A program made the translations under genes and the position numbers. Shown in pieces: positions 10,749 through 24,700 of a stretch of DNA of 64,000 nt (position 1 is the stretch's first letter; each line of letters begins with the position of its first letter). This stretch comes from Piper betle (Eukaryota > Streptophyta > Magnoliopsida > Piperales > Piperaceae): contig JAURVB010013304.1 of assembly GCA_033002965.1 (NCBI GenBank), positions 186,001 to 250,000 of the forward strand, written 5' to 3'. The notes under the pieces are model-generated. The model made no database searches and was not told where the DNA came from. It saw nothing but the letters and a program-made list of their open reading frames with translations.

Positions 10749-13700
10749 TGGAGTCCACGCCGGCTCCGGGGAGGAAGTATGGGCTCTTTGTGATGCCGTC
10801 GCCGTTCCCGGAAAATTTTTCAGTGCCTCGGCCGGATAGGCCGCGGTCGGACAGCGAGGTGGATCGATGGGTGGTCGTCCCGGAGCAACCAAGATCAAGA
10901 AGTCCCGGTGCAGGTCATTGTGAGATGCAGGTAAAATATTGATTTTCTTTTTCCCCATCTTTCTTTCTTGTTATTGTGAATTGTTATGGAGTTAAGAGCA
11001 CACAATAATTTAGTTTTTTTTGACATTGAAGAGCATTGTTGTGGGATTTGGAGCAAAGACAAAAAACGTTCCGTAGGGTAGATGATACATGAAGAAGTTG
11101 CCAATCTTTCTTGGGTGGTTTTTGTCCTTATTCAAGGGTTGTGGGATTTGGAGCAAAGTTACTTTAATTGGGTAGATGATAATTTTCGAAGGTGTCAGTT
11201 TTTTTGTCTTTCGAGTTTCTTTCTTGTTATTGGAGGCTACTGGGATTGGAAGCAAAAGAAAATCGAAAATGTAGATTATGAATAAAGAAGGTAAATTTTT
11301 CTTGGGTTTCTTTGTGGTTGTTGAAGACTGTTTCGCGATTGGAGGAAAAAGAGAGGGTATATGAAAAAGCAAGAAGTTAAAAATTCCCTGGGTTTCTTTC
11401 TAGTTGCTGACGTCTGTTGCGGTATCGGAGCCAAAAAAAGAAGTTCAACAGGGAAGATAGTACATTAAGTCGTCCATGTTTCTAGTTATATATGCAAGTT
11501 AGATTGTATTTACTGGAAATTTTGCGTATACCAGACCATTAACTGATGAGGAGCAGAAGCTAAACGTCTTAAATATAATTTCATGTAACGAGGACAGAAG
11601 GGAAGTGACGGTTTTGCAAAGTGCAACTTGTAAACAAGTAGACAAGGTTTTCACTTTTCATAAGGTATGTACTAGTCAATTGATACAACTTTTTAGCTCA
11701 TCTCATCTGCTAATAGCCTGCGTATTCAAAAGTGAAATACCTGGCAGGTTTTTGGTCCGGAATCCCAGCAAAAGCAAATGATCAGGCTATTTCACCGATC
11801 GTGAAGGAGGTTCTTAATGGTTTTAATTGCACTATCTTTGCCTATGGGCAGACTGGTACATGAAAGACTTATGCCATGGAAGGAGAAATAAATAATCAGG
11901 TTCAAATGAAATAATACTTGCATTACGTTGTCTGTTCATCTTTGGAATATATCTAAGAGTGTAGCTTCTTTTAGAATGGAGAGTTGCTAGAAGATGCCGG
12001 TGTGATTCCAAGAGCATTCCAACAAATATTTTACACTCTGGAAGGCCAAAAGGCTGACTATAGCATGAAAGTCACATTTTTGGAGCTCTACAATGAGGAA
12101 GTAACTGATCTTTTAACTTTTGAAGAGCGTTATAAATGTTTGGAGGACAAGCAGAAGAACCTCATCACTCTCATGGAAGATGAAAAAGGAGGTGTCATTG
12201 TGGGAGGCCTCGAAGAACTCGCTGTATATAGTGCTAGGGAGATTCATGGCCTTTTAGACCGAGTATTAGTGAAGAGACGAATTGCAGAAACCCTGTCAAA
12301 TAAGCAAAGCAGGTAATCTGCATTATATCCTAGTTGATGTCCATTAAGATGCTTTGTCCATTACATATGTTTTTTCATGGTTGCAGTCGTTCTCATTCCG
12401 TATTTTCCATTACCATCCAGCTGAGAGAATCAGCAATAGGGAGCAGGAGCAGGGAGCTCGTTAAGTGTGGAAAGCTTAATCTTGTTGATCTAGCAGATTC
12501 AGAAAATATCTCAAAAACTGATGCTCGTGAGGTGTGTTCATTTCTGCGATGTGGTTTTCTAGTTGCTTGGCGTATGGCAAAGTCACTACTTAAATCAAAA
12601 TGATTAAACTCAATTTGCTTCATTTAGTAACTTGTTTTCACATTTCTTTAGAAAAATGCCCGTTAACGTCACCTTAGAAAGCCCCAATTTTTTGTATATC
12701 TTGTGAATGTTAGAAAGTCATATAATGCTCGCAAATTCATTAATAGCAGCAACATAAATTTGATCCTGCGGCTCATTGTCTGGAAGAAACTCTAATTACA
12801 CTTAACCTGGCATTTCGTGCAAAGTCTATCAAAAATAAACCAGAGGTTAGATCCTTTTTCCTTCTTTAATATGTTATGGGTGCATGCCCCGTGTTAGAAC
12901 CCCCATAATTAAAGCTATACAAATGGTATTCAGGTGAATCAAAAGCTATTTAAATCTGTGCTGCTTAAGGATCTGCACAAGGAAATTGATAAGTTAAAGC
13001 AAGGTATGTCTATAATTTGACTGTATTAGCACGAGAGTTCCAAACGGTCATCTCAGCTATGTGTCTATAAAAAAATTATAAACTGGCAACATTTTTTGCA
13101 GGCTAATTTAAATATTAAAATTGTTAGCAGCTTAAAATAATCTAGATGAACGTTTCATGATATCATTAGTTAAATTTTTTTATAATGGCGTGTATAATTT
13201 TATTATCATGCTGTGTTAGCGATCCTCACAAACTTCTATATATGATGTGCAAAATTGCCATTTACTGCTTTGCAGATGTTAGAGCCAGAGAGAAAAATGG
13301 TGTTTACACGGCACATGACAGATGTCTCGAAGATGAAACTAGCAAGAAGGTCTGTATGAAACTTTACTGTTTTAAAATGCATTTGTTTGCTTTTTTATGG
13401 AAATGAACTCAATCACTTATGTCCACATCATCAACCTCAGGCAATGTCTGCGGAGATAGAGCAGACAAAATCAGATGTCGACCTTAGGATGAAAGTGTGA
13501 AGGTGATTGATATTTGCATTCACACTGAATATTTTATGTTTTGCATTAACATACTGTTGTTACTATCTAATAGGATATTGGGGATATAAAAGAGCTTTAT
13601 TTGTGGAACATCAGCGAAACATGGATTTGGAAGACCAAGTAAAAAATTTGAAGGTAGCTATGATATGAATGCTGGACATATTATGTTGTTTTTCCCTTGC

Positions 13701-16700
13701 TTACGTATTTTTAATAACTAATTTGACAGTATGATTTTGAGTGCACTAGCAAAATGTTAAAAAGAAAGAAATTGCCATTTCAAATCTGTTTAAGAATCCA
13801 AATTGTTTACCCATTTTTCTAGAGCTACAAAACAAATAATAATAACTTATTCTTGAACGTAGAGAACTTAATCATTGAAAAGGCCATGGACCTACATGCT
13901 GATTTACAGAATGCATCAGAAGATGTTTCTTTGCTCGTAACAAAACTAGGTACCGCCATATTTCTCAAATGCTTTCCGGTGAAGGATGCTTGAATTTAAT
14001 TTTTTTAACTAAATTACCAATCTTTGATAGATTTCAAAAACAGGATTGAAGAACAAAATAGTGGACTAATCTCGTCATTTAAGTCTAAGCTGGACCAGAG
14101 CCTTGAAAAGGTGCAGTCGACAGTTGAAAAATCAGTGATCGAGCAACATCAGCAGTTAAGATCTATGGCAGAGAGCTTGGGCTCATTCGTGGCAAGAAAG
14201 TCTGTGGTAATAAGCTAATTTGCCATTTCTTTTTTATTTTACTTTGTGGACGGCTCTTTTTGTTGGTATCATTTTCCCCTCTGCTTTTGCTTCTTTTTGC
14301 CTAGGCAATAAAAAATCTGGAATCCAGACTTGAAAAATTGGGAAAGATATATAATTCAGGAGCCGTAGCAATGAAGATGTTGGGATGTGCTTTAGAGGAG
14401 AAAGCATCCTTTGATCTAGAGAATCTCAAATTGTCATTCTCTGCCTACAAAATAAACCTTGAAAATGTATGAAGCTCAACCACAATTAGTTTCTAGATTC
14501 TGCTCTTATGAGTTATGCTATAAGACCTACATTTCTCCATTTTAATTTTATATTTTATTTCTTCAAATGATTTGAAGATAAAAAGTAAAATGTTAAACGC
14601 CATTTTGGCTATCTAGTTGATATTGTTGTTCTGAATAGCATTGGCTGTATACGTGCAGTTTCTGGTTACTGCAGTTTCGGAAGCTGAGCAAATTCTTGGA
14701 GATCTACAAAGCTCTCTTACCGAGCAAAAACAGTTGATGAACTTTTGAGCAGCAGCAGCACGAGGTTCAAGCTATTGCGTTCTTTGATTGTTTTTTATTT
14801 TTTCTTTTACTTATTCATAAACTATATCCTGCAGGGGTTGCATAAGAGTTTGGTGTCAACTCAAGTAATTTCAAGGACAACAATTGACTTTTTAATTCCT
14901 TATATCTTCTCTCCAACATCGTTATGGCTATGCTTGAAGAAGAACATAAGGACAGGATTCGGCATTTAGAAGCCTTTGAGAGGACATTTCAGGTTAGCTG
15001 AATTTAATTTTGTGGCCAAGTTTTACTTTCCCTGCCAAGTTTGATTTCTTTATCCGAGTAAAATGGCTGTTTGTCATTGTTAAAAAAAGTTAAATGGCCT
15101 CTAGTTCTAGGCTTTTAGCAGTTTGATTATTTAGGATGGTTGTTCAGCCATCTAATGTACATGATATTATAGCCAAAGAGTGGGTTCAAATCCCATTAGA
15201 GGTATAATTCCATGAGTCCCATACTTATTTTGTCTTGACGATAATTTTTTCCAGCTATGTTTGTGTGCTAGGCAGTAAACATTGCTTAGGGAAGTGTTAT
15301 GATAAATATTAACTGGTTTATTTTCTAGCAATATTTTATAAATATTAACTGGACTATTTCCTAACAGCTTGAGTTGCTATGCGATTTTGTTAGCCATTTA
15401 AAATTTTCCTTTTTCAATTAATCCTGGGTGTAGGAAGAAATGCTGAAAGAGGAAAAGGTCGCACTTGAGAATGCTTCCAGTATATTATCAACCCTGCAGA
15501 CTAGGAATACGAACATGATCTCGGAAGCAATGGGAAACATAAAGGCAAAAGAGTTATGATGAGAAGAACGAAGATGCAAAGTATTTCCAATAATGCTGAA
15601 GATTGCTGGAATTCTTACATTGAGAAAATTGAATGCCAGTTCCAAGAAGATACTTCTTCAGCAGCTGACACTAGATCTAACATGGAAAAAATTCTTGACG
15701 AGCGGTATGTCTTTTACTGTCTGCCGCTCATGTATCATTTCAGCACTTTTGGAGAATGAAAGCGTTTTTTTACTTGGCTTTCTTGAGCTACAGATTTCCG
15801 TAGTCTAACTGTTTTTTGTTATCTCCTCTTCAAGATAAGAAAGTGTTAAACAGCCATTTACATTTTTAGCAATATTTGCAGCACAAAGAAAGTTGGCCAG
15901 ACTAAACAAAAATGGGATATTGCTCAATTGTTTGTAGATCGTCATAGTAAATCTTTTACAGAGGACATGGAGTCAGCAAAGCCGAGTTAAGTTTCTAGAT
16001 CACTTAACCGCCTTGCATTTTCTTCTTGGTTGTTTCATTTGATCAGCTTTTTAGCATCTTCTACTGACAGAAAGGGTATACATGCCAACAAGTCAGCATC
16101 CTCGGCCATGGAAGCAGATTTCGGTGCAGAAAACCTTGGTCTTCAGACCGAAATAAAGGGTCATCTTCTTTTCCTATCAAGAACATTAGTAAAAAGTTCA
16201 TGATATATTTAGCATTTTCTCTTAACACTTGTTTTTTCAGATTACTTGATTGTGGATAATGAATACGAGGAACAGACGGAGTCAGGCTTTAACAGCTGGC
16301 TTTGATGAAATGAAAGTTATGCAGAATGACCACTCTTCATGCATAGAAGATATGAGAAACTTGGCAGAAAATTGCCTAGCAACAAACTATATAGTATAAA
16401 ACTTTACTGATAACTTTGTTTTCAAACTACAATTAGACTATATTTTTACTTGCTACTGATATGTACCACTTGATCAACAGCATGACGAGCCCAATAGCAC
16501 TCTCCCGGCAAGACATGCAATCATGGTGCCAAGCTTCACATCCATTACACAACTAAGGACAACTTCTCTGACGGATTTGCTTTCAAAGATGAAAATCACA
16601 AACAGACTGAAGGAGGGAAGCGCAGAATCTACGCAGCAGCTTTCGTCCCAGGAGATACAGTTAGATCGCCTCTCGCTCCTCTCAATCAATGAAAAAAAAC

Positions 16701-16760
16701 ATCAAAAGAGGAAGAACATCAAAAGCGACCCTCTTACAAAAAACGCTTTTCGACACTTTT
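10749..16760 (+). pseudogene. Kinesin-5 (BimC/Eg5-type) motor pseudogene
   Basis: An intact kinesin-5 is a plus-end motor that slides antiparallel spindle microtubules. Here the exon order is conserved but the reading frame is not. Exon 1 (10749-10930) encodes a Pro-rich N-terminus. About 11526-11664 holds RPLTDEEQ...SCNEDRREVTVLQ. At 11748-11899 VFGPESQQK is followed by a frameshift, and the P-loop reads GQTGT-stop-KT (Gly codon GGA to TGA). Exon 11975-12312 holds EDAGVIPRAFQQIF and FLELYNEEVTDLL. Exon 12387-12531 holds [12 protein letters not shown] and switch II as NLVDLADSE instead of DLAGSE. Most of the next motor exon is lost, with only HCLEETLITL and FRAKSIKNKPE remnants near 12780-12845. 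Coiled-coil exons follow (12935-15700), then a tail near 16480-16760, with further stops at about 13497 and 14746. Substitutions, lost exon and frameshifts together show a real pseudogene. Exon limits after 12.5 kb are approximate. Confidence 0.88.
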
Positions 16761-17835
16761 AGTTTTGTCCATAGGCAATGTAAAAATTTGGAGAGCTACT
16801 CGATGATCACTCGCTTCGTCTGGTTTCATAGAAATAGTTGACCTTGAGTTGACATGTGAGTGTGAGCATAAGCTGAATGCTCAATTTTTCTTAACAAATA
16901 ATCAGTAATTTGACCTTTGCCGATTAGTGCCCTTATCAGTTTTTGGCATGTAATTCGGTAGAAGAAAGTAAATTTCATGGACTAAATGTGGCGGAGTCAA
17001 GTAAGAAATGGTGAAAGTCTATCCCAAGATCAATCCGAAGAAGATGATACATTTCATTGTTTATTATAGTTGCCATCATTATCAGAACCACCCAAGGTCT
17101 TAATAATTGTGATTAGCTAATATCATTATTCTATTCCATTGGACCGCTTTAAAAATATTAAAGTATTTTGTTGCTTTTCTATAGACGTTGACCCCATCCA
17201 AGCTGCTTTCTAATCCTCCGTTTGAACCATTTTGATCTTTGTCCGAGCAAAGGTCGTATTTCCCCGTTTCGTTCAATCTCCAACCTTGCTAATGTATAAT
17301 AATAAAAAAATCATCCTTATTTAGCTCAAAAAAAGAAAAGAAAAACATGTCCATCGTAGAGATTAAGAATGCACCAAAAAATGCACGCATGTCATGACCA
17401 TCCAGCATCTGATTTGGTTTAGGCATTTTGGATATTCGAAATTATTTGGGTCTTTATGCATTTAAAATAACTTAAAAAAAATAGTCTCAATCTTCATCTA
17501 TAGTTACGCTTTCTTCTTCTATCATATCGAGCTCTGATCATAACAAACCCAAATTTGGTCTTTCCCGGGAAATTGAGATCGAGCGTACGTAGTATTCAGT
17601 TTTGAAAATTTCCCGGGAAATTGTGCAAATATAGAAATCGAATATTACGCGCTCGTATGACATACTCGTACCCATGCATGCTCAACCTTGACCATGTCCA
17701 CGTCCAAATGGGGACCAGCTATGAACCTTGGCCATCCACCGGTTCTGGTCCAACCAGGCGGCTACCATGAATGGCAAGGTAGTCCATGGGGGCCTTTGGT
17801 CAATGTGGCCAAGAAGAAGAAGATCTTATCCTTCC
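16761..17835. other. Intergenic DNA with twin TTTCCCGGGAAATTG motifs
   Basis: No coding sequence is recognisable. The palindrome TTTCCCGGGAAA occurs at 17561-17572 and again at 17609-17620, each followed by TTG. The two are 48 bp apart and 1.2 kb upstream of the G6PDH start. The rest is AT-rich. Confidence 0.5.
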
Positions 17836-18170
17836 CATTATAGCATAATAGTGCAGTCTTTTGACGGGAACATGGCTGCCCAACACCCCTAGCCGTGGTT
17901 CTGGTGAGGAAAGGTGAAGGATTTAGAACTTTGGTTTAGTGTTCGCACCAGATCCTTGTTATCTCTGTTGAGTGTTTTTTTTTCATTTTTTCAGTTATAA
18001 TTTTCATTATCGCATAAAAGTGCAGTCTTTTGACGGAAACATTGCTGCCCAACACCCCTAGCCGTGGATCCGGTGAGGAAAGGCGAACGATTTGGAACTT
18101 TGGTTTAGTGTTCGCACCAGATCCTTGTTATCTCTGTTGAGTTTTTTTTCATTTTTTCAGTTATAATTTT
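17836..18170 (+). repeat. Tandem duplication of the G6PDH leader or promoter, unit about 168 bp
   Basis: Copy 1 (about 17836-18003) and copy 2 (about 18005-18170) share GTGCAGTCTTTTGACGG, CCCAACACCCCTAGCCGTGG, AGTGTTCGCACCAGATCC and CAGTTATAATTTT. In both copies the CCGTGG segment is followed by a donor-like G/GTGAGG. An acceptor (CTTGATGCAG) lies at 18742-18750, just before the G6PDH start. This fits a duplicated non-coding first exon joined to the coding exon by a 5' UTR intron. The UTR intron is inferred. Confidence 0.75.
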
Positions 18171-18798
18171 GGGGTGGATCTTTATTTATGGATGTAGCTG
18201 GTCTGTGGTAGATTTTTATTTGTAAAGTTTGAGAGGTCAGTGGACGTTGGAGTTATTGGTTATGTGATCGTTGACAAATTCTTGGTTTTTGGATGCATTT
18301 GTGATTGTCATGGATGATTTGTAATTTTGTTTAGTGGAGATCTGTGGATGGATTTTATTTTGAGTTTTGGTCGTAGCAAGTTCAGAGGAATATGCTTGTA
18401 TGGCTTTAGTGAGTGATAGCAGGTCTTGTTTGGAAGGTTGCAATCTGTTGTTTTGATCATCAAAAGTTTGCACCAGCTTGTTGCTAAGCATTTAGATTTT
18501 ATGCTTCTCCTTGTGGTTATTTTCTGAATTGCTGACATTCTAGATTTTGGTAATCATGTCGAATCAAATTCAATATCATAAATTACATGAGATCAGCTAT
18601 GAGCATAGTGGTTAATGCTCTTTCTTTGGGCGTTGAAGGGATGTTCTGCAATCCTGAAAATATCTGCTGTTTTAAAATGTTCAATTGAAGCAGTGATATG
18701 TTGAGATTTATCTTTTCTTAAAACCTGCTGTCGCTGCCTTGATGCAGGTGTGGTGATTCCTTTTGACGTGCTACACTAAACTGCTTAAAGCTTGAGAA

Positions 18799-21700
18799 AT
18801 GGGGGCTAGTCACTCTTCTTGGTTGTCGCTGGACAAGAAAAATTCGGGGGAATTGAGTCCTAGAAGTGATTCCTCTTCAGATGGAAAGGATTCCTTCTCA
18901 GATGGAAAGGATTCCTTTTCCGATGAAAAGGATTTTGATATTGGTTCAGAAACTGGGTGTCTAACTGTTATAGTGCTTGGTGCTTCAGGAGACCTTGCTA
19001 AAAAGAAGACATTTCCTGCATTATTCAATCTGTATCGTCAGGTTAGCTTCATATATAGTTGTGTTATATATATGGATCAGAGTCTTACAGTTCTCTAATC
19101 CGATAATGGATACTTTCCTGTCCGTGAATCAACTCATCTTAAACATTTAACTGCCAAGAATTCTGTTTACATTTTATCTCCACTTCTTTGCTTTAATTTG
19201 TACTCTAGAGTGTATACATTCTTTCCTTTGTTCATTATCATCTGAATTTGGCTGTACCTATGTAGGGCTTCTTGCAATCGAATGAGGTTCGCATATTTGG
19301 CTATGCCCGAACTAAAATATCTGATGATGGTTTAAGAGATAGGATTCGAGGGTAAGACATATTGCTTTGATATCCTCGACTCTACTTTTTCCGGACGTCG
19401 GTTTTTATCTTTTCATGAGTTGATGTTAGTTCTGCTGCTAATGAATAGGTACCTTTCTAAGAACGCTGGAGCAGATTCTGATGAAGTTTTATCACAATTC
19501 TTGCAGTTAGTAAGTACTGTGTATTTTTTCTACTCAAGTAGCTTTTCCTAGTCTTTCATGCTATAGACTTCACTTGCTTATTGGTACTTTCAGATCAAAT
19601 ATGTGAGTGGGTCATACGATGATGAAAAGGGTTTTCTTCAGTTGGACAAGGAGATTACAGAACTCGAGTTGTCAAAAAACAGTCAAGAAGGAAGCTCTCG
19701 AAGACTCTTTTATCTTGCACTTCCTCCTTCTGTATACCCTCCTGTTTGCAAGATGATTAGAAAGTGCTGCATGAACAAGAGTACTAACCTTGATATTCAT
19801 TGCTTTTACAAGTTATCCATCTATATTTTAGTCAAGTTCTGGAGAAATTGATTTTATTAAACCACTACATTTGTATTCGATAGCTGAACTTGGAGGATGG
19901 ACTAGAGTTGTTGTTGAGAAGCCATTTGGTAAAGATTTGAACTCATCTGAAGAATTGAGTGCACAACTTGGAGAGTTGTTTGACGAGTCACAGATATATC
20001 GTATTGATCACTATCTTGGAAAGGAGTTGGTCCAGAATTTGGTAATGGATTGAATTGATTATGATTGTGGCATGCCTTAATAGTCAATTTATTGATGCCC
20101 TTGACCAGATTTACTTGAATTTGCAGTTAGTGGTTCGATTTACAAATCGCTTCTTCTTACCCCTATGGAATCGTGATAACATTGATAACATCCAGGTAAG
20201 GATCAGAGAATTTTTCTGTATATTTGTTGTTTATGGGATGATACGCTTGCATTATTCCTATCATGTCCTATACTGTGTGTTGTTAAGGATGTCTTAGAAA
20301 TATGTTCGTGGTCTTCATGCAGATTGTTTTCAGGGAAGATTTTGGAACTGATGGAAGAGGCGGATATTTTGATGAATACGGGTAACCATTTGGGATGGAT
20401 GATATGTCGGCTCTATTCACATAAATATGGTCTAAAAGAAGAACTATTAATCTACTGTTATGTGACTGTTAATATGCTTTATTTTTTCTTGGTCTCGTCT
20501 TAACAGAATCATCCGAGACATAATACAAAATCACCTGTTGCAGGTATACCTCTTTTCCTTCATTTCATGAACTGGCTAGACTTATGACTAACAATAAGAA
20601 ATATGGATAACGAGTTATGATGTTTAAGCCTGTTAATATTTATTAGGAATTTAGAGCTGCTTTAATTTAGATTTTTCAAAGTAAGACAGGTTTCTAGTGA
20701 AATAACACCAAACTTTGCCATTTGTTTTCTTGCATGGTTTTCGGTGACTAATTTAAATAATCAATGACCCAAGATACATGCCGCCAACCTCATCCAAGCT
20801 CTAATAAATTTATATGATGATGCTGGTTGATTGACTTGCCAGTCTTCTGTAAAAAAATGCTGACTATTTGTGAATACCAATATCTTTTCATTTGGTCTGT
20901 ATACCATAGGTTCTTTGTTTGGTTGCTATGGAGAAGCCTGTCTCTATTAAACCTGAGCACATCCGGGATGAGAAAGTAAAGGTAAAATTATTTACTACAA
21001 TAGGATGATTGTAACATTAAGCACTTTTTATGTGTCTCATTGTTCACCAATGAGGGGCTTTTTTACAACAAGATGTGGATCTAAGATATCATCCATGTAG
21101 CTGCACTTAAATTTGCATAGTGTTGGTTGGAAATTTTCAGGTTCTTCAGTCAGTCCTTCCAATTTCGTATGATGAGGTAGTCCTTGGGCAATATCAAGGC
21201 TACAAAGATGATCCAACTGTTTCAAATGATTCCAATACTCCTACTTTTGCAACTGTGGTTCTTCGAATAAATAATGAGCGATGGGAAGGTTGAACCTCTT
21301 CCTTTTATCCTCAATTTTTAATATAATTTTATTTGTCACTCAATGTGAAATCTTTTACAGGTGTGCCGTTCATTCTCAAGGCTGGGAAGGCTTTGAATTC
21401 AAGAAAGGCGGAGATTAGAATACAGTTTAAAGATGTGCCTGGAGACATATTCCAAAGTAAGCCATGCACTTGTGACAAAAAAATTAACAAGAAACTTTGA
21501 TTTGCTTATGGTTTTAACGTATAGCAGTTACTAACAAACTTGTTTGTATCATCTAAATCACTGCCTCTCCCTCATGCAGCTAGTAGTGATTATGTTTTAA
21601 AATTCGTGAAAAGATATGATCCCTTCACTCTCTTCATTTTTCCTTGTTGTGAAAATCTGATCTCAAGTGAACTTTTGTAGGTAAAAGGCAGGGTAGGAAT

Positions 21701-24700
21701 GAATTTGTTATACGCTTACAGCCTTCAGAAGCCATGTACATGAAGGTCACGGTATGTAATCATCTTATCAAATTCTGCTATCAATATCGCAGATAATTTT
21801 TTTTTATATAATTCTTTTCTTTAAATATCTTCTTAGAGTGCATTATTCATTTCCCAAGTAATTGACTGTACCGTTCAGGTACTCAAGTGAATGGAAACTT
21901 TTAGTTCTTGTATGTAGACAAATATTGTTTAAATTAAATGAATAATAGCAACGACAGCGCATGATTGGTTATAGAACGTGATAATATCTATGAAACATAG
22001 AATTCTGAAGTCCTGAGAGCAAGGAGTGGGGTGTAAAGGAATAAAATTGAAATGGTGGTAGCTGTCACGGCCCAGATTTTAGGACCTAATTTTTCGCCCT
22101 CAAACCCGTGCGGCGTATTCCCCACATAGGAACACCAGCCTTCCACAAGTTACACAGTGTAGGATCAAATCCCAGAAGCAAATCTCCAAATACCACCACT
22201 GTACTCGGTAGAACTTCACCACATTGAGGTTACCGATCAAACTATCGGCAAACTTCCCCAATGCCACTATTCCACTCAGCCTTCACTTGATCACACTCGT
22301 GCTCGATCACCCACTAGCACCGATACAACACTCTTAGTCGCTTTCGAGAGTCAAGCACTTGCTACCCCAGCAACGCCCGATTGCCCCAAATACTAGTATT
22401 CGTATAAGGGGTGTGTCGTTTGCCCTTGCTCGTCTCAACAATAAGTTACCGCAACTATTACCTTGTAAGTTAAAACCTCAAACCTAGTACAAAAACTCCT
22501 TGCCTAAAACGACAACCAACAAGTAAACCACAGAGATATGGGAAAATCCCAACCTTATATTACTCACCACATACAAGGATTACAAGCACTCTACCTAACC
22601 TCAAGCACTTGCTCCGCTTTGTGGATAGCCCCCACAAGCCTCGCCCCAATGCTGCCTAACCTCACAAAGGGACTCAATTACAGGATTACTATGGCCCAAG
22701 CAACCCTTACAACGTGTACCTTGATTCCGGCAGACCACCACGATAGAGTTCCAATCCTTTCTCAACAAAGCACCGGCTGCAGCAACTCCACAAGTCTCCT
22801 TCTCTCTCGGTAATCAATGTTGTGCTCGCCCAATGGCTTCCCTACACAATGAGTTCTCTCTCAATGGCTTCCCCGCACAATGAGTTCCAATCTGGCTTCC
22901 AAAGCTCTCTCTTTTGCACAAAGAGCCCGTCCTTTATGCATGACTCTTCTGTGTTTATCTTCAGCTCCCGAAGATACTCTCTGGATTATGATAACATGCC
23001 TATCTCCACAATTATCCGGTTCTTCCAAAGTTAGTTGCAACAACCATATCTCCACAGTTGTTTAGGATTGTGATCTTCCCAAGATCTTGTTCATCCTTAT
23101 CGGCAACAGAGTTTTGCCAATCCCATTGGCTGCACTGCTGACCACCGTGTCTTGCCCCTAGCTCGAGCCTAGCCAGCCTTTGGCATTCAGATCAACCTCA
23201 GAACACATCCGGCAATTTCCGATCCAAACGCCAGAACTCGACTGCTGAACCTGGCTACTGCTCTAAACATCGGCATGCCGCAAATTGGCTCGGCACTCCC
23301 CTGTGCCCACGCACTAGCACCGCACCCATTTCTCGACACTGCTATGCTGTGCTGCTCACTTAGAATGCCGGCGCGCTCTGTACGCTGGACATGATGCGCC
23401 ATAGTGCTTGGTACGCTGCTCGCTCAGAATGCCAGTACGATTAGTTTCCCCAAACCACGCTCCATCGACATCTACAGCGCAATGCTTGTAACCCAATCAC
23501 AATGCTCCATCACTAGCACCTAACTCGCGCCATCTTGAGGTTTCTCAGACTCGACCACAGCCACATGTTCGGTACTCCAATTCCCACCACATGGGCCGCT
23601 ACTCATTGTCTCCAGACATTTTGCTCACTAGCAGTACTCGGTCCTCTCGATAGTTCATGCACCAAGTTTATCACTTGCAACTATAACACGGATTAGCCTC
23701 GGTATGTTGTTTCCACCACTCGGATAGCCTTTGCTACCCCTCATGGACATGGAATACCAGGAACAACCACCAAACCCTAGTACCCGGTTACGCCCATAAA
23801 TCAAGGCCGTAACAATAACGATAGTAGCTTTTTTCATTAAGGTCAGACTGCCAATTTCCTTTTAACAAATTCGATTGTTATTATAGAATTCATGTAGCCT
23901 ATTCCATTTGTATGTGATGAGGGAAGTTATGACGATCATTCATTTCTTATTACATCTCATTGGCCAAAAGTTAAGAAAACTATTGCCATCCAATCTGGTA
24001 GAGTTGAGTTTGTTTTCTTTTGTGCTTCCAGGTCATGGCAACCTATGACTGCCCGGGAATTTTATAAACCTACAAGTTAATAGTTGATTATAGGCCAGTA
24101 GAGGGAAAGAAAATTAGATTTACGCATTTTAAAAGGAAAAAATTCCTTTGTATGGTACTTGTACGTACTTATAATACTCGGTCTCTCCTGTCTTTCTTTT
24201 GCATTGCAGGTTAAAAAACCTGGGCTAGAGATGTCGACCATACAGAGTGAGTTAGATTTATCTTATGGTCTGCGTTATCAGGGTGTTGCAATTCCTGAGG
24301 CATATGAAAGGCTGATTCTTGATACGTACGTGTTCGTTAAGCCATTTCAAATATCTGTTAACATTTTTGGTTATAGCATCAGCTTTTATTGTTCACCTTT
24401 TTTTTCTTATCCTTTTATGAGTACGAAATATTATGTGGGTAGAAATCTGGTAACACTTGGACCATCATTTATTAATCTTCTATCTTTCTTCTTCTCATTC
24501 TATAACAATTGGGTGTTAAGTGTAACTTCTTATTAAAAAAATTACCTGGGATGATTAGAAAGGTGAGACAAGATCTGATTATAAGAAAATTTATGACCTT
24601 TCCATGGAAACATGCAATCAATAGTCCTTAAATTGGCATTTTAATGATGCCGAACAATGAAAAAACCAGTGTTTCAGTGCGCACCTTAGCTTCCATTGAC

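Noticed and set aside
15170..15215. GTGGGTTCAAATCCCATTAG resembling a tRNA T-arm
   Set aside because: The surrounding bases do not fold into a tRNA and it lies in a kinesin pseudogene intron. At most it is a relic.
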